Shown here: in pieces, positions 47,101 through 62,100 of the stretch
Position numbering within the stretch: position 1 is the stretch's first letter
Layout: each line of letters opens with the position of its first letter
Source: Bathymodiolus brooksi
Lineage: Eukaryota; Mollusca; Bivalvia; Mytilida; Modiolidae
Assembly: GCA_963680875.1 (NCBI GenBank)
Contig: OY804590.1
Span: 22,568,640-22,632,639, forward strand
Length of the DNA: 64,000 nucleotides
Reading direction: 5' to 3'
Program-made: the position numbers and the translations under genes
Notes under the pieces: model-generated
What the model saw: only the letters and a program-made list of their open reading frames with translations
Told to the model about the DNA's origin: nothing
The model's database searches: none

Positions 47101-50100
47101 CTGAATTTACATGTCAAATGAAATAATTATGTACATGTACAGTAGTCTCCCTTCTTATAAAGCCACACTTCTGTAATGGAAAGTGGCCATAGAAATGAAA
47201 GAGGAGTGGTTTCTCTATGGGGGGGACAATTTAGTGGTATTTTACTATCTCAGTGCATGTGATATATAGCCTGATGTGTGGCCTTTGGTGTGAGTGGACT
47301 ATTGTACATGTATTAAAATAGTTACCTGTTTTTCATTATCCATCAAAACAATGCCTTTGAGGAAATTTTCATCCATTTCTCCGACCATAAAGGCTTGTAG
47401 TACATTGTATTTCAGCTCCATTCCATCATTAGGCATGTTAGTCAATGGAGTACCTGTAATGGGGTTGAAAGAAAACAGCATCCCAAGTCCTGATTTCTGT
47501 AAACGAAAAAACAGAAATAAATCATACAATGTATCTAAATCACAACTAATTAATTTTTTTCTATTACTTTTAATGAAGGTATATATATTTATATAAATAT
47601 GGCATTTTTTCATAAAAGTAAAACATTTTCCTCCCGTTTAGAACATCATTCCAATAAAACATCATTCAGTTGATTATGGCTTGATTTGGTTTTAAGGTGT
47701 TTAATGCCTTTTTCAACAATATTTCAGGTAAATCGTGGCAGAAACCGGGAGTATCCAGAGAAAACCACCGACCTGCTGCAAGTCACTGACAAACTCTATC
47801 AAATAATGTTGTACACTTCGCCCTGAGCGGGATTCAAACTCAAAACATCAGTGTTGATAGGCACTGATAGCATATGTAGTTGTAAATCCAACTACAATAC
47901 GATCAGGCAGTTGATTATGATCATTAAGTTATTCAATAGGTTTTTTTTCAGAATATTTTCTCGAGATCGAAAAAACAAGATTTCAAAGCGTAGACAGTAA
48001 GTATTGGACCATAATGTACATATAAACAGTCCTGGAAATGAAGAGCTATGTCAAATCTGTCTAGAAACACATACAGGACATTCATAAAGAATCTAAAGAA
48101 AAAACCCTATCAAAATCAGACATCAACAAAAAATGATGATACAAATTAATAATATCCAGTAGTGAACGATTAAACAGTACTGGTAAATGCTACATTCTAT
48201 ATATTTTGTCGTATTGAATTTGAACATCAATGCTTACTGATCTGTCCTGTGAATTGTCTGCATAAATTACAGATAATTGAAATCTGACATGTCATAACCG
48301 AAGTACCCTGAGAAAACCACTGACCTGTCACAAGTCACTGACAAACTGTATCAAATAATGTTGTATCGAGTACACCTCACTATGAGTGGAATTAGAACTC
48401 ACAACTTTAGTGGTAACAGGCAATGATTGCATAAGCAGTTATAAATCCAACCACCATACGATCATGACCACGACGGAACCCATTGTTTTATGTTTTGAAG
48501 ATGTATGTGTATCTTACCTTGTTTCTACCGAGGACAGCGCACTGCGGAGGATTAGGAAAATGTGCAGTAGTACGTTGTACATACAATGGTAAAGTCTGCT
48601 TATATCTATCAAAGGGAGATAAATCTGGCAGGAAATATGTCCATGCTATCTTTCCATTGGTACTCTTTATGCCAAATATCTAAGAGAAAAAAATACAAAT
48701 GAAAAGATTAAATATAATTATGCTATGCTGAAAAAGCATGTCATTTTTTGCTCTTGTTCATTTGAATCGCTATTCTATATCAAGAGCATTGTGTCAAAGG
48801 TCGAAGAGACCAATGATTTTACTTTGCATTTTCACAGTATTCAAGTTATTTAGAATAAATTAATATGAAAGCTATTACGAACGGACAAAATCTTAATTTT
48901 GAGTTATCCAAGAGATACGCCTGATCCGAGCTCAAGGAGATAATAATATCATTTCCAACCAATCAAATACATTAATTTTACAAAGAAATATTCCCCATAC
49001 ACCATTCCAACAGAGATGAATGCATTCACTGATCAAAAAAGAGGAAATCACCTTTAAATTGCCACTAAACCTTTATTTTCTAGTTGTTTGGAAAAGTTTG
49101 ACTCGTTTCATTTCCAAATAATTTACTCAAAATAGAGGAAATCCACTGATCAGAGGAAAACTTTCATCTCTGCTCCAAATTTCCCATACACCACTATCAA
49201 TTTACACCATACACACACACACCATTTATACCATTCCTCAAATATCATTACATGTTTGCACATTTACAATTAAACAGAACACGTTTATTTGGCAATACTG
49301 AGTACTTCTAAACCTGTATTAAAAGTACTGTGATGACATTATACATCAACAGTAAAGCAAAAGCTGTGCAATATCACATCATAATCTCTGATGTCTCATC
49401 ACACATCAAAAACAATTTAATTTCACTTTAACAGTATAATATAATAACCTTCCCAGCAGACGTTACTATGACGATCATTTTATTGAGGTTAAATTCATCC
49501 CTCGTCATCTCTTCATCTTCATCATCGTCTTCCTCCTCGACAGTTCCATCCTCTGTCTCCATTACATGGTGTTTATGACCTTGTAGTCTGTGTAGCTGCT
49601 TTTGTAAAAATGTCTGAAAAGAATGGTACATAGTTTTATTTTCAGTCTGAATATTTTTGATTTTTACAATCTAATTAAAATAATATCTTAGAATACTTTA
49701 AACATCATCCACATATAAAATAAGTTGACCTTTACATCTGTGTTGTCTGTCCTTCTTTTATTTACAGATTCTGATTAACCTTTTAGCATCTTCATATTCT
49801 GCTTATAATAAACTAATGAAAATAGTTGCAAAGATAATAAAGAAAATTTATTTAAAAATCACTTGAATAATGTTTTCAATATTTGAAATTAAGTACCAGG
49901 ATATGACTAGAATTCAGGATTTGATACCATTTATACCAGATCTATGCCATAAAAACAACCTCACTTTACGAGGTGGGAAACTAGTTTTGTGAGTCTCCTG
50001 TTACCTAATGTTTATTCTCCTGCTACTTCAATGCTTAATGATATCATTGTAAATATGTACAACTGATGCACCTTTCTAACATAGGTAATCTTTGATATTT

Positions 50101-53100
50101 ATATGCATTAATGCAATCAAATTAGTATGAAAGACCCAAAAATACATAAATATCACAGAAACTGTGCTTTACTATGAATCTTACAATAAGCAAACTTTAC
50201 CTTCAATTGTGACAGTTGTGTACTAAATCTCTTTATAAACATTGTTCCAATATCATCTGAAACAGATAAAAAAAAATATGAAAACATGTCATTTCTATCT
50301 TCATTTGAAATAAAAAAAAAACATATTCAACAGAGAGAAAAAAGAAATAAAGGTGCCGAATAATTCCCTAATTTTTTTTATTTCAGATAGTTATTTTTGT
50401 TATGTTCAAATTTTTCCATAGCCTTCATTGTTAAAATCAAGATCATATGGTGAATAAAGGAAAGATTATTGCTTTGCTTCCACTTACATTATCGAAAATG
50501 TTTGTTGCTTCCCGAAGTCTACAAATTACTTGTCCTACCCGTATACAATATCCAATCAACATCAGGTCTACTGGTCATTCTCACCAACTGTCAATTATTG
50601 CCAACTTTTGTCCTCATTTCCTATATGGTAGAACACAATTTTTTGTGTTTGTCCTTTTACAAAGTAAAGATGATGTTACTTTGACAATTTTCACACAAAC
50701 ATTCATTTGACAAGTTGTGTATGAATCCAAAATTGACTAGATGGTGAGAATTGTTACTTGGCAAGAACTACTTGCTGACCAGCATTTAATGCAGGCCTTT
50801 CAATAAAGGACAGTATCAAGTACTTTTACCTGCCTAAAATGATCTTTGGTACCTCCTGATTTTAAAGAGTGTTGTATAAGATATTCATGAAAATTGTTCG
50901 AATTTTAATAAAAAAGTACCACCTGTAAATAGTGAAGTATGGTAGACTTGAAAAATATTGAAAGCCCTGTTAATGGATAAATTATTTTCAGATAAAACAT
51001 ATTATAATATTGTGTGTTGTGTCTTTTAGAAATCACTTTATTATAATTTTATAAATGTTTTAAATTGAAGTAATGTGAATGCATCATAACATGATCAAGC
51101 GTTCAAAATTACAACATAATTATATGGGTTCAGTGATAGGTGTAGCCCTATATATTGTTAATTGGGAGCATACAAATCATTCATTTCAAATCCTATACTA
51201 TAATGATTTTTATTAGAATTGCTTATTAACTGAACCTGTGGCTTTCTTTAGGGATATCAAACCATTGAAATTAACTTGCTACATATTCGGTAAATGATGC
51301 ACATTAAACAAATGTTATACTCACTGCTTTTCCATATCAAACTCTTTTTTATATTTATAAACTACGTTTTAAAATTTGCAGACTTTTAATAATACCTTTA
51401 TGTGAACCAAATTCTTCCTCAAACTTGGCCTGGTTCTCAGACACAGGGAAATCAATCATCTCAACAGACATTACATAGGCCAGGGCCTCCTCGTTGGTCC
51501 AAGAAACTTTTCCTGAAATAAGTTTAGAAATGTGCCTTCATCAATGTCTACATGTCTTAAGCACTACACAGTATATATGAATATTCAACTAATTAGGAGA
51601 TAACTGTATTGTATTTTAAGCTCAGCGGATGCAAATTGAGTTTACCTAGCGACGCATAGAGAGGGCTTACTGTATTTGTATAATACCTTGTACCATTTTT
51701 GTAGCTAGTTCAGTACCTTGCAAATGACGAATGAGGACTAAAATTACTATGAACTTTGACATCAGATTACTAAAGACTTTAGTCATCAACCATGAAATGC
51801 AGTTTTAACCCACATCCCATAATGTTGCATGCTCCATTGTAAACAAGACATCAACTTTCTATGATGTTCTTGTGTCAACACAATAAAAGCCCCCTAATCT
51901 ATGTCTGGCCTTACAGCAAACATACAAACTTAGCTATGTTTACCAAGATTTCAGACAATAAATACTCTGGTTTTTATAGAAATGCAATTCATGGTCTCCG
52001 ACTCTTCAAATTATCATCATTTGTCATAAAATACAGTACTCTCTCTTTACACCGCCACCTTTTGGACCAGACAATTTCTTGGCGGTAAGGGGGGGTGGTG
52101 TTATTATGAGGGAAGGCTGATCTGGACGATATTCTCAATGAAGTGGCATTATAAAAGAGGTGACCTCTCTTGAGAAGGTAATTTTATAGTATTTTACTAT
52201 TTCAGTGCATCTGAAATCTGGTCTGATTAGAGCCTCTAGAGGGAAGGCCTTACATGGGAATGGCCTTATAATTATAAGAGGGTGATTACAGTATATGCAT
52301 AAACCTCATACCCTTCTTGTATCCAGTTCAGTATCTTATAAATGATGAATGCAGACTTAAACAAATATGAACTTTGACATCAGATTACTAAAGAATTTAG
52401 TCATCAACCATAAAATGCAGTATTAACCCACATCTCAAAATATTGTATGCTCCATTGTATACAAGACATCAACCTTCTATGACGTTCTTGTGTCAACACA
52501 ATAAAAGCCCCCTAATATATGTCTGGCCTTACAGCAAGCATACAAACTTAGCTATGTTTACCAAGATTTCAGACAATAAATACTCTGGTTTTTATAGAAA
52601 TGCAATTCATAGTCTCCGACTCTTCAAATTATCATCATTTGTCAAAGTAAATGCATAAAACACAGTACTCTTCTTTTTTTTTCACCGCCACCTTTTGGAC
52701 CAGATGATTTCTTGGCGGTAAGGGAGGGTGGTGTTATTATGAGGGAAGGCTGATCTGGACGATCCTCTCAATGAAGTGGCATTATAAAAGAGGTGACCTC
52801 TCTTGAGGAGGTAATTTTATAGTATTTTACTATTTCAGTGCATCTGAAATCTGGTCTGATTAGGCCAAAAAAAAAATATATGTGTGTTTACTGTCACATG
52901 TCAAAAAAATCTAGGGTCGGTTGGCATTAATTTTTTTTTTTTTTAACTATAGGCAAAACCGGAAATAGTCGTTCCCGGTTCCGGAATCCGATATTTCATT
53001 TTTGAAATTTCCGGTAAGCCGTCATTTGTTGAAACTGTTTTATGACGAGTTACACAGTTTTTCTACCTTCTTTGCTCTCAATTTCGACAAAAAGCTAGCG

Positions 53101-56100
53101 GTTGAATAAATAAAACATTGCTGCTGATTAAACAACAAAAATGGTTATCCGAATTCTGTGTGAAAATTGATAGGGTCGCTAGCAAAAATTAGTGTCGAAT
53201 AATTGCCGATAAAAAAGGTTAGGGTCGGCGGCTGAAAAATAGGGTGGGTCGGGTGACCATAAACACACATATTTTTTGTTTTGGCCTTAGAGCCTCTAGA
53301 GGGAAGGTCTTACATGGGAATGGCCTTATAATTATAAGAAGGTGATTACAGAATAGGCATAAACCTCATACCCTTCTTGTATCCAGTTCAGTACCTTATA
53401 AATGATGAATGCAGACTTAAACAAATATGAACTTTGACATCAGATTACTAAAGAATTTAGTCATCAACCATGAAATGCAGTATTAACCCACATCCCAAAA
53501 TATTGTATGCTCCATTGTATACAAGACATCAACTTTCTATGATGTTCTTGTGTCAACACAATAAAAGCCCCCTAATCTATGTCTGGCCTTACAGCAAACA
53601 TACAAACTTAGCTATGTTTACCAAGATTTCAGACAATAAATAACTCTGGTTTTTATAGATATGCAATTCATGGTCTCCGACTCTGCACATTATCATCATT
53701 TGTCAAAGTAGTCAAACCTGCCCATGCAACCACCTCTATTTAGCAGATACCTACTAGCAAAAGGTCACCTATTTCTTGTACTGTCACAGAAAATTTAATA
53801 TGAATTGAACCTCTTTTAAGAGGTCACCAATCTTATAAGGCCACATTTTATTTGTCCCAAAGGTGACCTCTTAATACAGGTTTGACTGTTAATGCAAAGC
53901 ACAGTACTCTCTCTTTACACCACCACCTTTTGGACCAGAAGATTTCTTGGTGGTAAGTGAGGGTGGTGGTATTATGAGGGAAGGCTGATCTGGACAACTG
54001 AACTATCCTCAGAATGAGTTATATGATAATGGTTATTAGGGAATTTCAAACTTTTGCAATTATTATATCCGATAGACTCAGAACAGCATACAGACTCAAA
54101 TCGGTGTCCACTCCTCAAATCAGCATCCACTAATGTCATTATCTCAAATCACAGTCCAGTTTAAGGGTATTCTCAAATCGCTGCCTTTCCAAATTCTCAG
54201 ATTTATGGCTGATTTATTGGTTTATATTAAGGGCATACGTTAGTGACGTCATTGGACATGAATTTGAGAAAGTGACAAACGACCATAGATTTGAGAATTT
54301 GAAAAAGGACAGATGTCTACCACGTAGAAATTGTACATGGATTTGAGGAATGGACGTCGATTAGAGGCTGGACGTCAATCTGAGTCTTACATATCAATAG
54401 AATACTCCTAAACCTCTACTCACCCAAATTTTTGGACATCTCGATCTATGGTAATAGACCAATTAACTTATACCTACCTAATTTCTGGACCATCATTACA
54501 GAATAATCTTCAGATTGTACAGCAAATTTATACCCTATTCTTCCATCTTTCTTTCTCACCAAAAATGCATGTAACTGTAAAAATAAAACATTTTACATTA
54601 AAAAGAAGAATTTGATTTCTCAATAAACCTACTTCAACATTTTAGGATGCTACAATGTAGTTAACACAAGAAAAGACAGTATTTTAGGCTAATTGCACAC
54701 GATTACCATGGAAACTAGAAATCTAATTGTTCCCTATTTTTCTATGAAGTTTTATAATTTCAAAGATGAAAGTGCTCACCTTCACATTCATATTCTTGCT
54801 GTTTGGACACATTTTAATTCCAAATAATTTGACTAAAAAAAAAAGAGAAAATAAAGCTGATCAGAGGAAACCTTTCATATTTTGAATATCCTATTGCATA
54901 TGTATCAAGAAGCTATATGTACATTATTATCATCGTCAGTACACACAAGTGATTTCCTACTGCTTCTTTTCCTTATGACTCTAGTGGATTACCCTTCGTA
55001 AATAAAATATGCATGAACTTTTAAATGACTTTACTTAAATCAATGAAAAGCTTGATGACATGATTTTACATTTTTTGTGTGTGGAGATATACCAGGATAA
55101 TATGTTTGAGTGGAACTACATGTGCATGAGTGAAATGTTGTTGCAATGATGTAGCACTATAAAATTACAACTGATACAAGTGTAATACAAAGCAGAAATC
55201 ATCATCAAAAAGTAACTTGTTCTCACTGAATCAATAGTCTACATGACCTCAGAGACATGTCACTCCACTCTGAAGTATTATCCTGACTCTGAGCAAACCA
55301 GTCTTAGTTCTAACTCCTTAATGCTGCATACAAAGCATAGAAGCAACAAATATGAATTTGATAGTCTTTGGTTTAACCAAACCTAGGATCGAACCCATGA
55401 TCTACAAAACTAGAGTCGAGCAAGCAAGTTATATATATATATACATCATTTAAAAGATTAACATACCTTTAGAGGAAGTCCGTGATGTAGACCTGTATGA
55501 ACTTTATGTTTAAGGTCTGTGATTTCACCTCCAGATTCAAGGTCATATCCAGTCAAGGTCATTTCCTTAGAAAAATAAAAATACCACAATCAAAGAATCT
55601 TCAAAATAAAGAACCTTCAAACTACAGAACAAATTCTATACATGTAAATTTCACGATCAATAATTCCTGACTTTCTGTTTGAGATGGAGGTTATGGTGTT
55701 TAACGCCACTTTCAACAATATTTCAGTTACATCCTGGAGGTCAGTTTTATTGGTGGAGGACACTGGAGTACTTTGAGAAAACCACCGACCTGTCACAAGT
55801 CACTGACAAACTTTATCATATAATGTTGTATCGAGTACACCTCGCATGAGCGGGGTTCAAACTCACAACGTTAGTGGTGATAGGCACGGATTGCATAGGT
55901 AGTTATAAATGTAACTACCATATGATCACAACCACGATGGCCCCTAAGTCAGATAGGGAGTATGGGTAGTCAAGTGGGTAAGGTTGTTTAGCACCTGATA
56001 CCCACATCAAGTGTTAAGGTTTGTGGTTCAACTGGCCAGTTTGTTATAGCTGTCTTACCTTTTCTCACCAATTAAGTTTGTTAGTGACAATACTGTCAAA

Positions 56101-59100
56101 ACAAATTGCTGAAAGTGACAATAAGTATCTATAACCCAACTCTTTTCATAAAGAGTTCATGTTTTCAGGAGTATGAAAAGGGGAGGGGTGGATTTCCTAG
56201 CTAATGATCCTCCTCCTTTGCTTCCACTTCAATACAGTGTTCATGTTATGAGGAGTAAGGAACACAGATTACTTTCCAGTCTAATCATTCCACTCCCTTG
56301 ACTTCCAGTCTTTAGGGCAACAAATCTGCATTAGGTCAAATGTGGTTAACCAGCTTATGCTGCGTACATCTGCAAGCTAGCTCTTTGTCTTGGGGCCGTC
56401 GTGGTCGTGATCGTATGGTAGTTGGATTTAGAACTACCTGTGGAATCAGTGCATATTACCACTAAAGTTGTGAGTTAGAACCCCGTTTATGGCAAGGTGT
56501 AATCGATACAACATTATGCGATAAAGTGTGTCAGTGACTTGCGACAGGTCAGGTGGTTTTCTCCGGTTTCCCCAACCAATAAAACTTACCGCCACGATAT
56601 GACTGAAATATTATTTAAAGTGGCATTAAACACCATTAACCTAAACCAACATATATCTCTCGTCTCCTGCTCTACCTATCTCTCTCTCTCTCTCAAATGC
56701 ATTTCCTTCTACACTGTATGGCATATTATAGTGCTTACTATTTTATCTATTATCAATAGTGCTCCTATAAGGGAGGCATTTCCCTGGCATATCTACAATG
56801 AGAGATAAAACTGTACCTGTACACCTGTTTTCTGTAATGTTAAAAGAATTTCTTTACTTTCCAACTTCGACACCTCAGCTGCAGACACCTGTATAAAATA
56901 AATAAAATAGATATTCTTAGTTTTTCAGATTTTTCTTTTTTGTTCTGCTCAGCAAAGCTATAAAATTATATTCAATTTAATTTTAAAACTATATTGAAGT
57001 CAATATTTTTTTTCTTAAAACATACTACCTCATGTTTATCCGAGGTCTTCATTAACAAAAAACAAAAAGGTTTTTCTTAACTTTTGGGCAAATAGAACTT
57101 GTTAAAGATCGAGATGGACGGGTTTCCAATCAACTAAAAAGCCACGACAAACTGTTGTACAGTACAATACAGACAGATTCTCTGAATAAAGTTCAAAACC
57201 AATAAAAAAACTTTACCAGTGTTGTTTAATTGTTTGTTTTGTTTTTGTTTGATGTTGCTTAACACCACTTACAACAATATTTCTTGGGATACGGATTTAT
57301 ATAAGCTTAATAACTTGTTTTCGGATCCTCTTAATTAATTCATAGTTATTACTATTGTTGTATTTAAATTGTTGTACTATATTCATATGTATTGATTAAT
57401 AAAATATGTTTACACTACAACAATATTTCAGTTATATCGTGGCGGTCAGTTTATTGGTAGAGGAAATCGGAGTACCCGGAGAAAACCACCGACCTGTTGC
57501 CAATCATTGACAAACTTTATCACATAAATGTTGTATCGAGCACACCTTGCCATGAACGGGGTTTGAACTCAAAACTGTGGTGATAGGCACTGATTGCACA
57601 GGTAGTTGTAAATCCAACTACCATACGAGCACGATGACCCCTACAGTACAGACAGAATCACTTAATAAAGCTCAAAAGCAATCAAAAACTTTCCAGGTGT
57701 GAAACAAGATATTGTTTTTACTAACAATAAAGACTTACCCCTGGAAGATGCTTTACAACCTGGAATTCATTCTTTACAATTTTCAAAACAGCCAAATCAT
57801 TTCTTCCAAGTCTGACCAAAACTTCTGGGTAGTCTCCCCTGGAGGAAACTGGTTCTATCTTTACTGTTCCTGATGGGGCCAGGCCAAGGTCCTTTCATAA
57901 AAGTAATACATACAAAGAGTTAGAAAATTTAGGCTTTGTTTTTGATAAGTAATATATTTCTATTTAAATGCTTACATGAACCTATAACACACACTAGCTA
58001 GTTTATATATGGTTTATCTATTGAAGTATTTGAACTCCATACTTACAAGTTTGCACATATTTGTGACATCGTCAAAGCTTATAAGACAATTCAGTCATCT
58101 CCATTCTAATGTAGTACAAATAAATAATTACAATTTTGTTCTCTTTCCATAACTTTTTAGGAGTGGACGCAATCTTGATTTTTTTTTGCACATTAAATCA
58201 AAATGGCAGATAAACTTCTGGTTTCTGATTATGATGAAGATTTTTTTCCATAGTATTCAACTCTTTATTTTTCTTACTACATTTCTACTGATAAGAAGCT
58301 TGCTTATTAAAATGTTTTAATACATGACCCTGTTACACACTAGGTTGTGAAATGGTTTATTTATTGATGTATATGAAATCCATACTTTTAGTTTGCTAAT
58401 ATTTGTGACAGTAAAACTAAGACTGAAGGCTTTAAAAAAGCTTAAAACAATAGTTATCTCCATTCTAATGGAATACAAACAACAATAATGAATCGATTGA
58501 GGTATTAAATTGGTCTAAAACTGACATAGATATAACACTTCAAAAGTGAATATAATCTCATTAAAACTAACCCCTGCTGTAAACGAGTTGTAATAAAATG
58601 ATTGTTCCAAATTTTTGTGGTTTGTGGTACCCCAAAAAATTGAAAAGTAATATCTAAAAAATGTACATAAATTTACAATCCCTGTAGTTTGTCTATAAAC
58701 ATTCCATTTTATCAAGTAAACAGAAGTCTCATCAACTATATACAGTCAAACCTGCAGTCACCTCTATTAAAAGGTCACCTTTTTCTTGTCCTTTCATATA
58801 AAATTTCATATGAATTGAACCTCTTTTAAGAGGTCACTTGTCTTATAATGTCACCTTTTTTGTCCCAAAGGTGACCTCTTAATAGAGATTACACTGTACA
58901 TATAATTATACAAATTACATAAACTTACTGTTATATCTGTTGGTTTAAAAACAGGACCACTGACAAGGTCTAGTAACTGTAAAGTTGATGAATCCTGCTT
59001 GTAACATAAATAGTAACTACTATCTACAACATCACAGCTAAAAATAGAAAAAACAGATATAAGGGGCCATTCCCATAACAGTAACTACTGTCTACGACCT

Positions 59101-62100
59101 CAAAGCTAAAAATAGAAAAACAAAGAAGTTAGGGGGCATCCCCATAATAGTAACTATTGTCTACAACCTCACATCTAAAAATAGAAAAAAAGCAGTAAGG
59201 AGGCATCCCCATAATATATACTACTATCTACAACATCACAGCTAAAAATAGAAAAATCATAAGTGAGGGGGGGATCCCCATAATAATAATCATTGTCTAC
59301 AACCTCACATCTAAAAATAGAAAAATCATAAGTAAGGGGACAACCACAATGGAAAATAATATCAATTACTGTACTACATGTACCCAAAAGCTTATACTTA
59401 GAAATAAAAGCATAAGAAATGTTAATTTTGTATAACACATTATTTTTCGTGAGGTTCAACTGATAACAACTGCCAAAATAAAGACAGTCAATATTAATAT
59501 GTAATGGACAACTAAAAGTAGCTGCAAAATAATAAACCAACAAACATTTTGGTTTAATATTCAGTTTCATAAGTTTAAAAAAAAAAAGTATTGTTGTCCA
59601 TAGTAAAACCTCTATTTCAAAATGGCCTTAAAAATATCTTTGAAAATCATACCTTGTTTCTGTGGAAATCCATGCAGCTGGAATAGATTTCTGTGAGCTG
59701 ATGACACCTTCATTGTTGGCCTTTACTATGGTAACATGTGCCCCTGGCAGATGTCCAATCGCTATCACTTCATTACCACGAACAATTATACGGTTAAATA
59801 CAGTGCCATCGCTGAAATGAAGATAATACAAGAAATTCCTTTTATACATGTAAAACATTGGTGATAGATTTTTAAAAAATTTTTTTGTTGCTTCATTCCA
59901 TCATTCTGATAAATTTATACTACCGTAGTCTTAAATAAGGTATGCAATCAGATGTAACATATCAAAATTATTTTTTCAATTAAAAAATGGTTTTAAAAGA
60001 GTCTCAGAAATATAAAATTACACTACATAAATAATTTAAGATATCTACAAAATTCTAAGATCTACCTATTTGTAAGATTGAATTTCCATTTCTGTCTACC
60101 ATTATGTAGGTCAAGGTTAAACACTCCACTTGGTGTTAATGCTATCACTTGATCTGAAAACAATATCAATGAAATACAACCAAAAATAGCAGAGAGAATT
60201 GATTTTTTTTCACGATGCAACTACAACATACCATATGCACATTTCTGATTTGATTCAAAATTATGTTTTTTGGTATTTTAGATAGGAGTTATCTCCCTTA
60301 TAGAAGACCAAATGGTATTGCATTCCATGCAAGAGCAATGAAAAGGACAAAGAAGATGGAGTATAATTTTCTTTATATATTTGAAGATTATTTTTACTTT
60401 GTAAAAATTCAGAGGATAATTTTATAGCAAATAATTGGTGAGTGAGTAATTGTTGTTTAACACCACATGAGCAATTTTTCAGTATATCATGGCGAGAAAG
60501 AGTTGAATTTCAATGAGATAATGACGATGTCTGTTTTACTATAGATCAATATGCTTAGATGAATTTTATTTGTGCTAGCTCACTGAAACAACAATCCGAG
60601 AGTAGATATGATGCCCCATCCAAACACATTATCCTGATTCAGAGTTAACCAGTCATTGTTCTTACTCTGTAATTCTGTGTGTGTAGCAGAGCAGCAGCAA
60701 ATAATACCAATTTAATAGTCTTTGGCTTGCCCAAACAGGACTCAAACCCACAATCTAGCACATTCGAGACGAGAAGGCTTACCATTACATCACTGATGTA
60801 ATCATTTTAAAGAAAATTAGTATAACATATTATAAGAATGCATTTACAACACAACGTTATCGTAAATCAAGAAAATAACTTTATCGTAAATCAAGAAAAT
60901 AACGTTATCGTAAATCAAGAAAATAACTTTATCGTAAATCAAGAAAATAACGTTATCGTAAATCAAGAAAATAACTTTATCGTAAATCAAGAAAATAACT
61001 TTATCGTAAATCAAGAAAATAACTTTATCGTAAATCAAGAAAATAACTTTATCGTAAATCAAGAAAATAACTTTATCGTAAATCAAGAAAATACCTTTAT
61101 CGTAAATCAAGAAAATAACTTTATCGTAAATCAAGAAAATAAGTAAAAAATAAATAGCATATACATACCATTTCCTTTTATCTTTATATCAGCACTGAAA
61201 AATATATCATTTTAATCTTAGTATAAACTTAACTTGAGATAAATGATAAATTCTAGTCGTCTACAGAACATTTAAACTAGACAACTGAACTACAGTTGAA
61301 TCTCCTTATCTTGAACGTATTTTTAACACGTGCGTTTGATTTTTCTTTGAAAAAAATAATAAATAACAAAATTCTCTGATGAAGTGTTATTATTTGAATT
61401 TTACCAAGTATAGATCCAATATTTGTCAGGAAACTTCGAGAGAAAAAGAAACACGCATTTGATTACATCATGTACATACATAATACCGGCAATACACAAC
61501 CGTGTATTTAAAGATTACGAAACAAACTTTCATAGAAATCTATAAATACCACGTAATTGAACTCTAAAAATATATGTCATTATTCTGTTGCAAAAGTTGA
61601 TCGGCAATCTGACAAAATGTTGAAATTTATTCTGAACGCTTTGTTCAGTCTTTTTAAATGAAAATTGTTTCATAAAAAAATGAGTGATATTGCTGTACAC
61701 AGCGGGCTGTTTAATGCCTTTGGAGTTTTCTCTACTCTCAAGGCGTCACGACATCAAATGCTTTGAAATTTATCATTAAATAATATTTCATTCATATGAT
61801 TATGACTTCAATGCTTCAGTTAAGAAATCCAATTTGTTTCTTTACAAATGATAATTAACAGTTATCAAAATATATTTCACCTGACGTGGTAAACACCAGA
61901 AGCCATGCTGTTGACTACTTGACAGGTTTGTTAATTGATAATTTCGACAAAACGAACATAATTTAAATGGATTTGTATATTAGGGACTGAAAAGCTACTT
62001 CGAGATACCCGAAATTTCGACACATCAAAATTTGAGATAAGAGAAGTAAATTAAGTTGAAAAGCACTTGGTTTAAAACGGGACTTCAGAAAAATTTCGAC

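Larger units (their letters stand above)
51670..54000. repeat. Tandem triplication of a unit of about 620 bp in EMC1 intron 11
   Basis: Three copies begin near 51670, 52291 and 53350, each with acatcaactttctatgatgt, aaagccccctaatctatgtc, then ttatcatcatttgtc and a TIR-like block (ctctctttacaccgccacct). The middle copy is longer by the 424-bp insertion described next. The recurring 64-75-codon plus frames are shadows of the duplication. Confidence 0.88.

Noticed and set aside
47294..47596. 100-codon plus frame
   Set aside because: Antisense shadow of EMC1 exon 16.
60838..61146. Overlapping 96- and 102-codon frames on both strands
   Set aside because: Period of 24 is divisible by three so both strands stay open by arithmetic.
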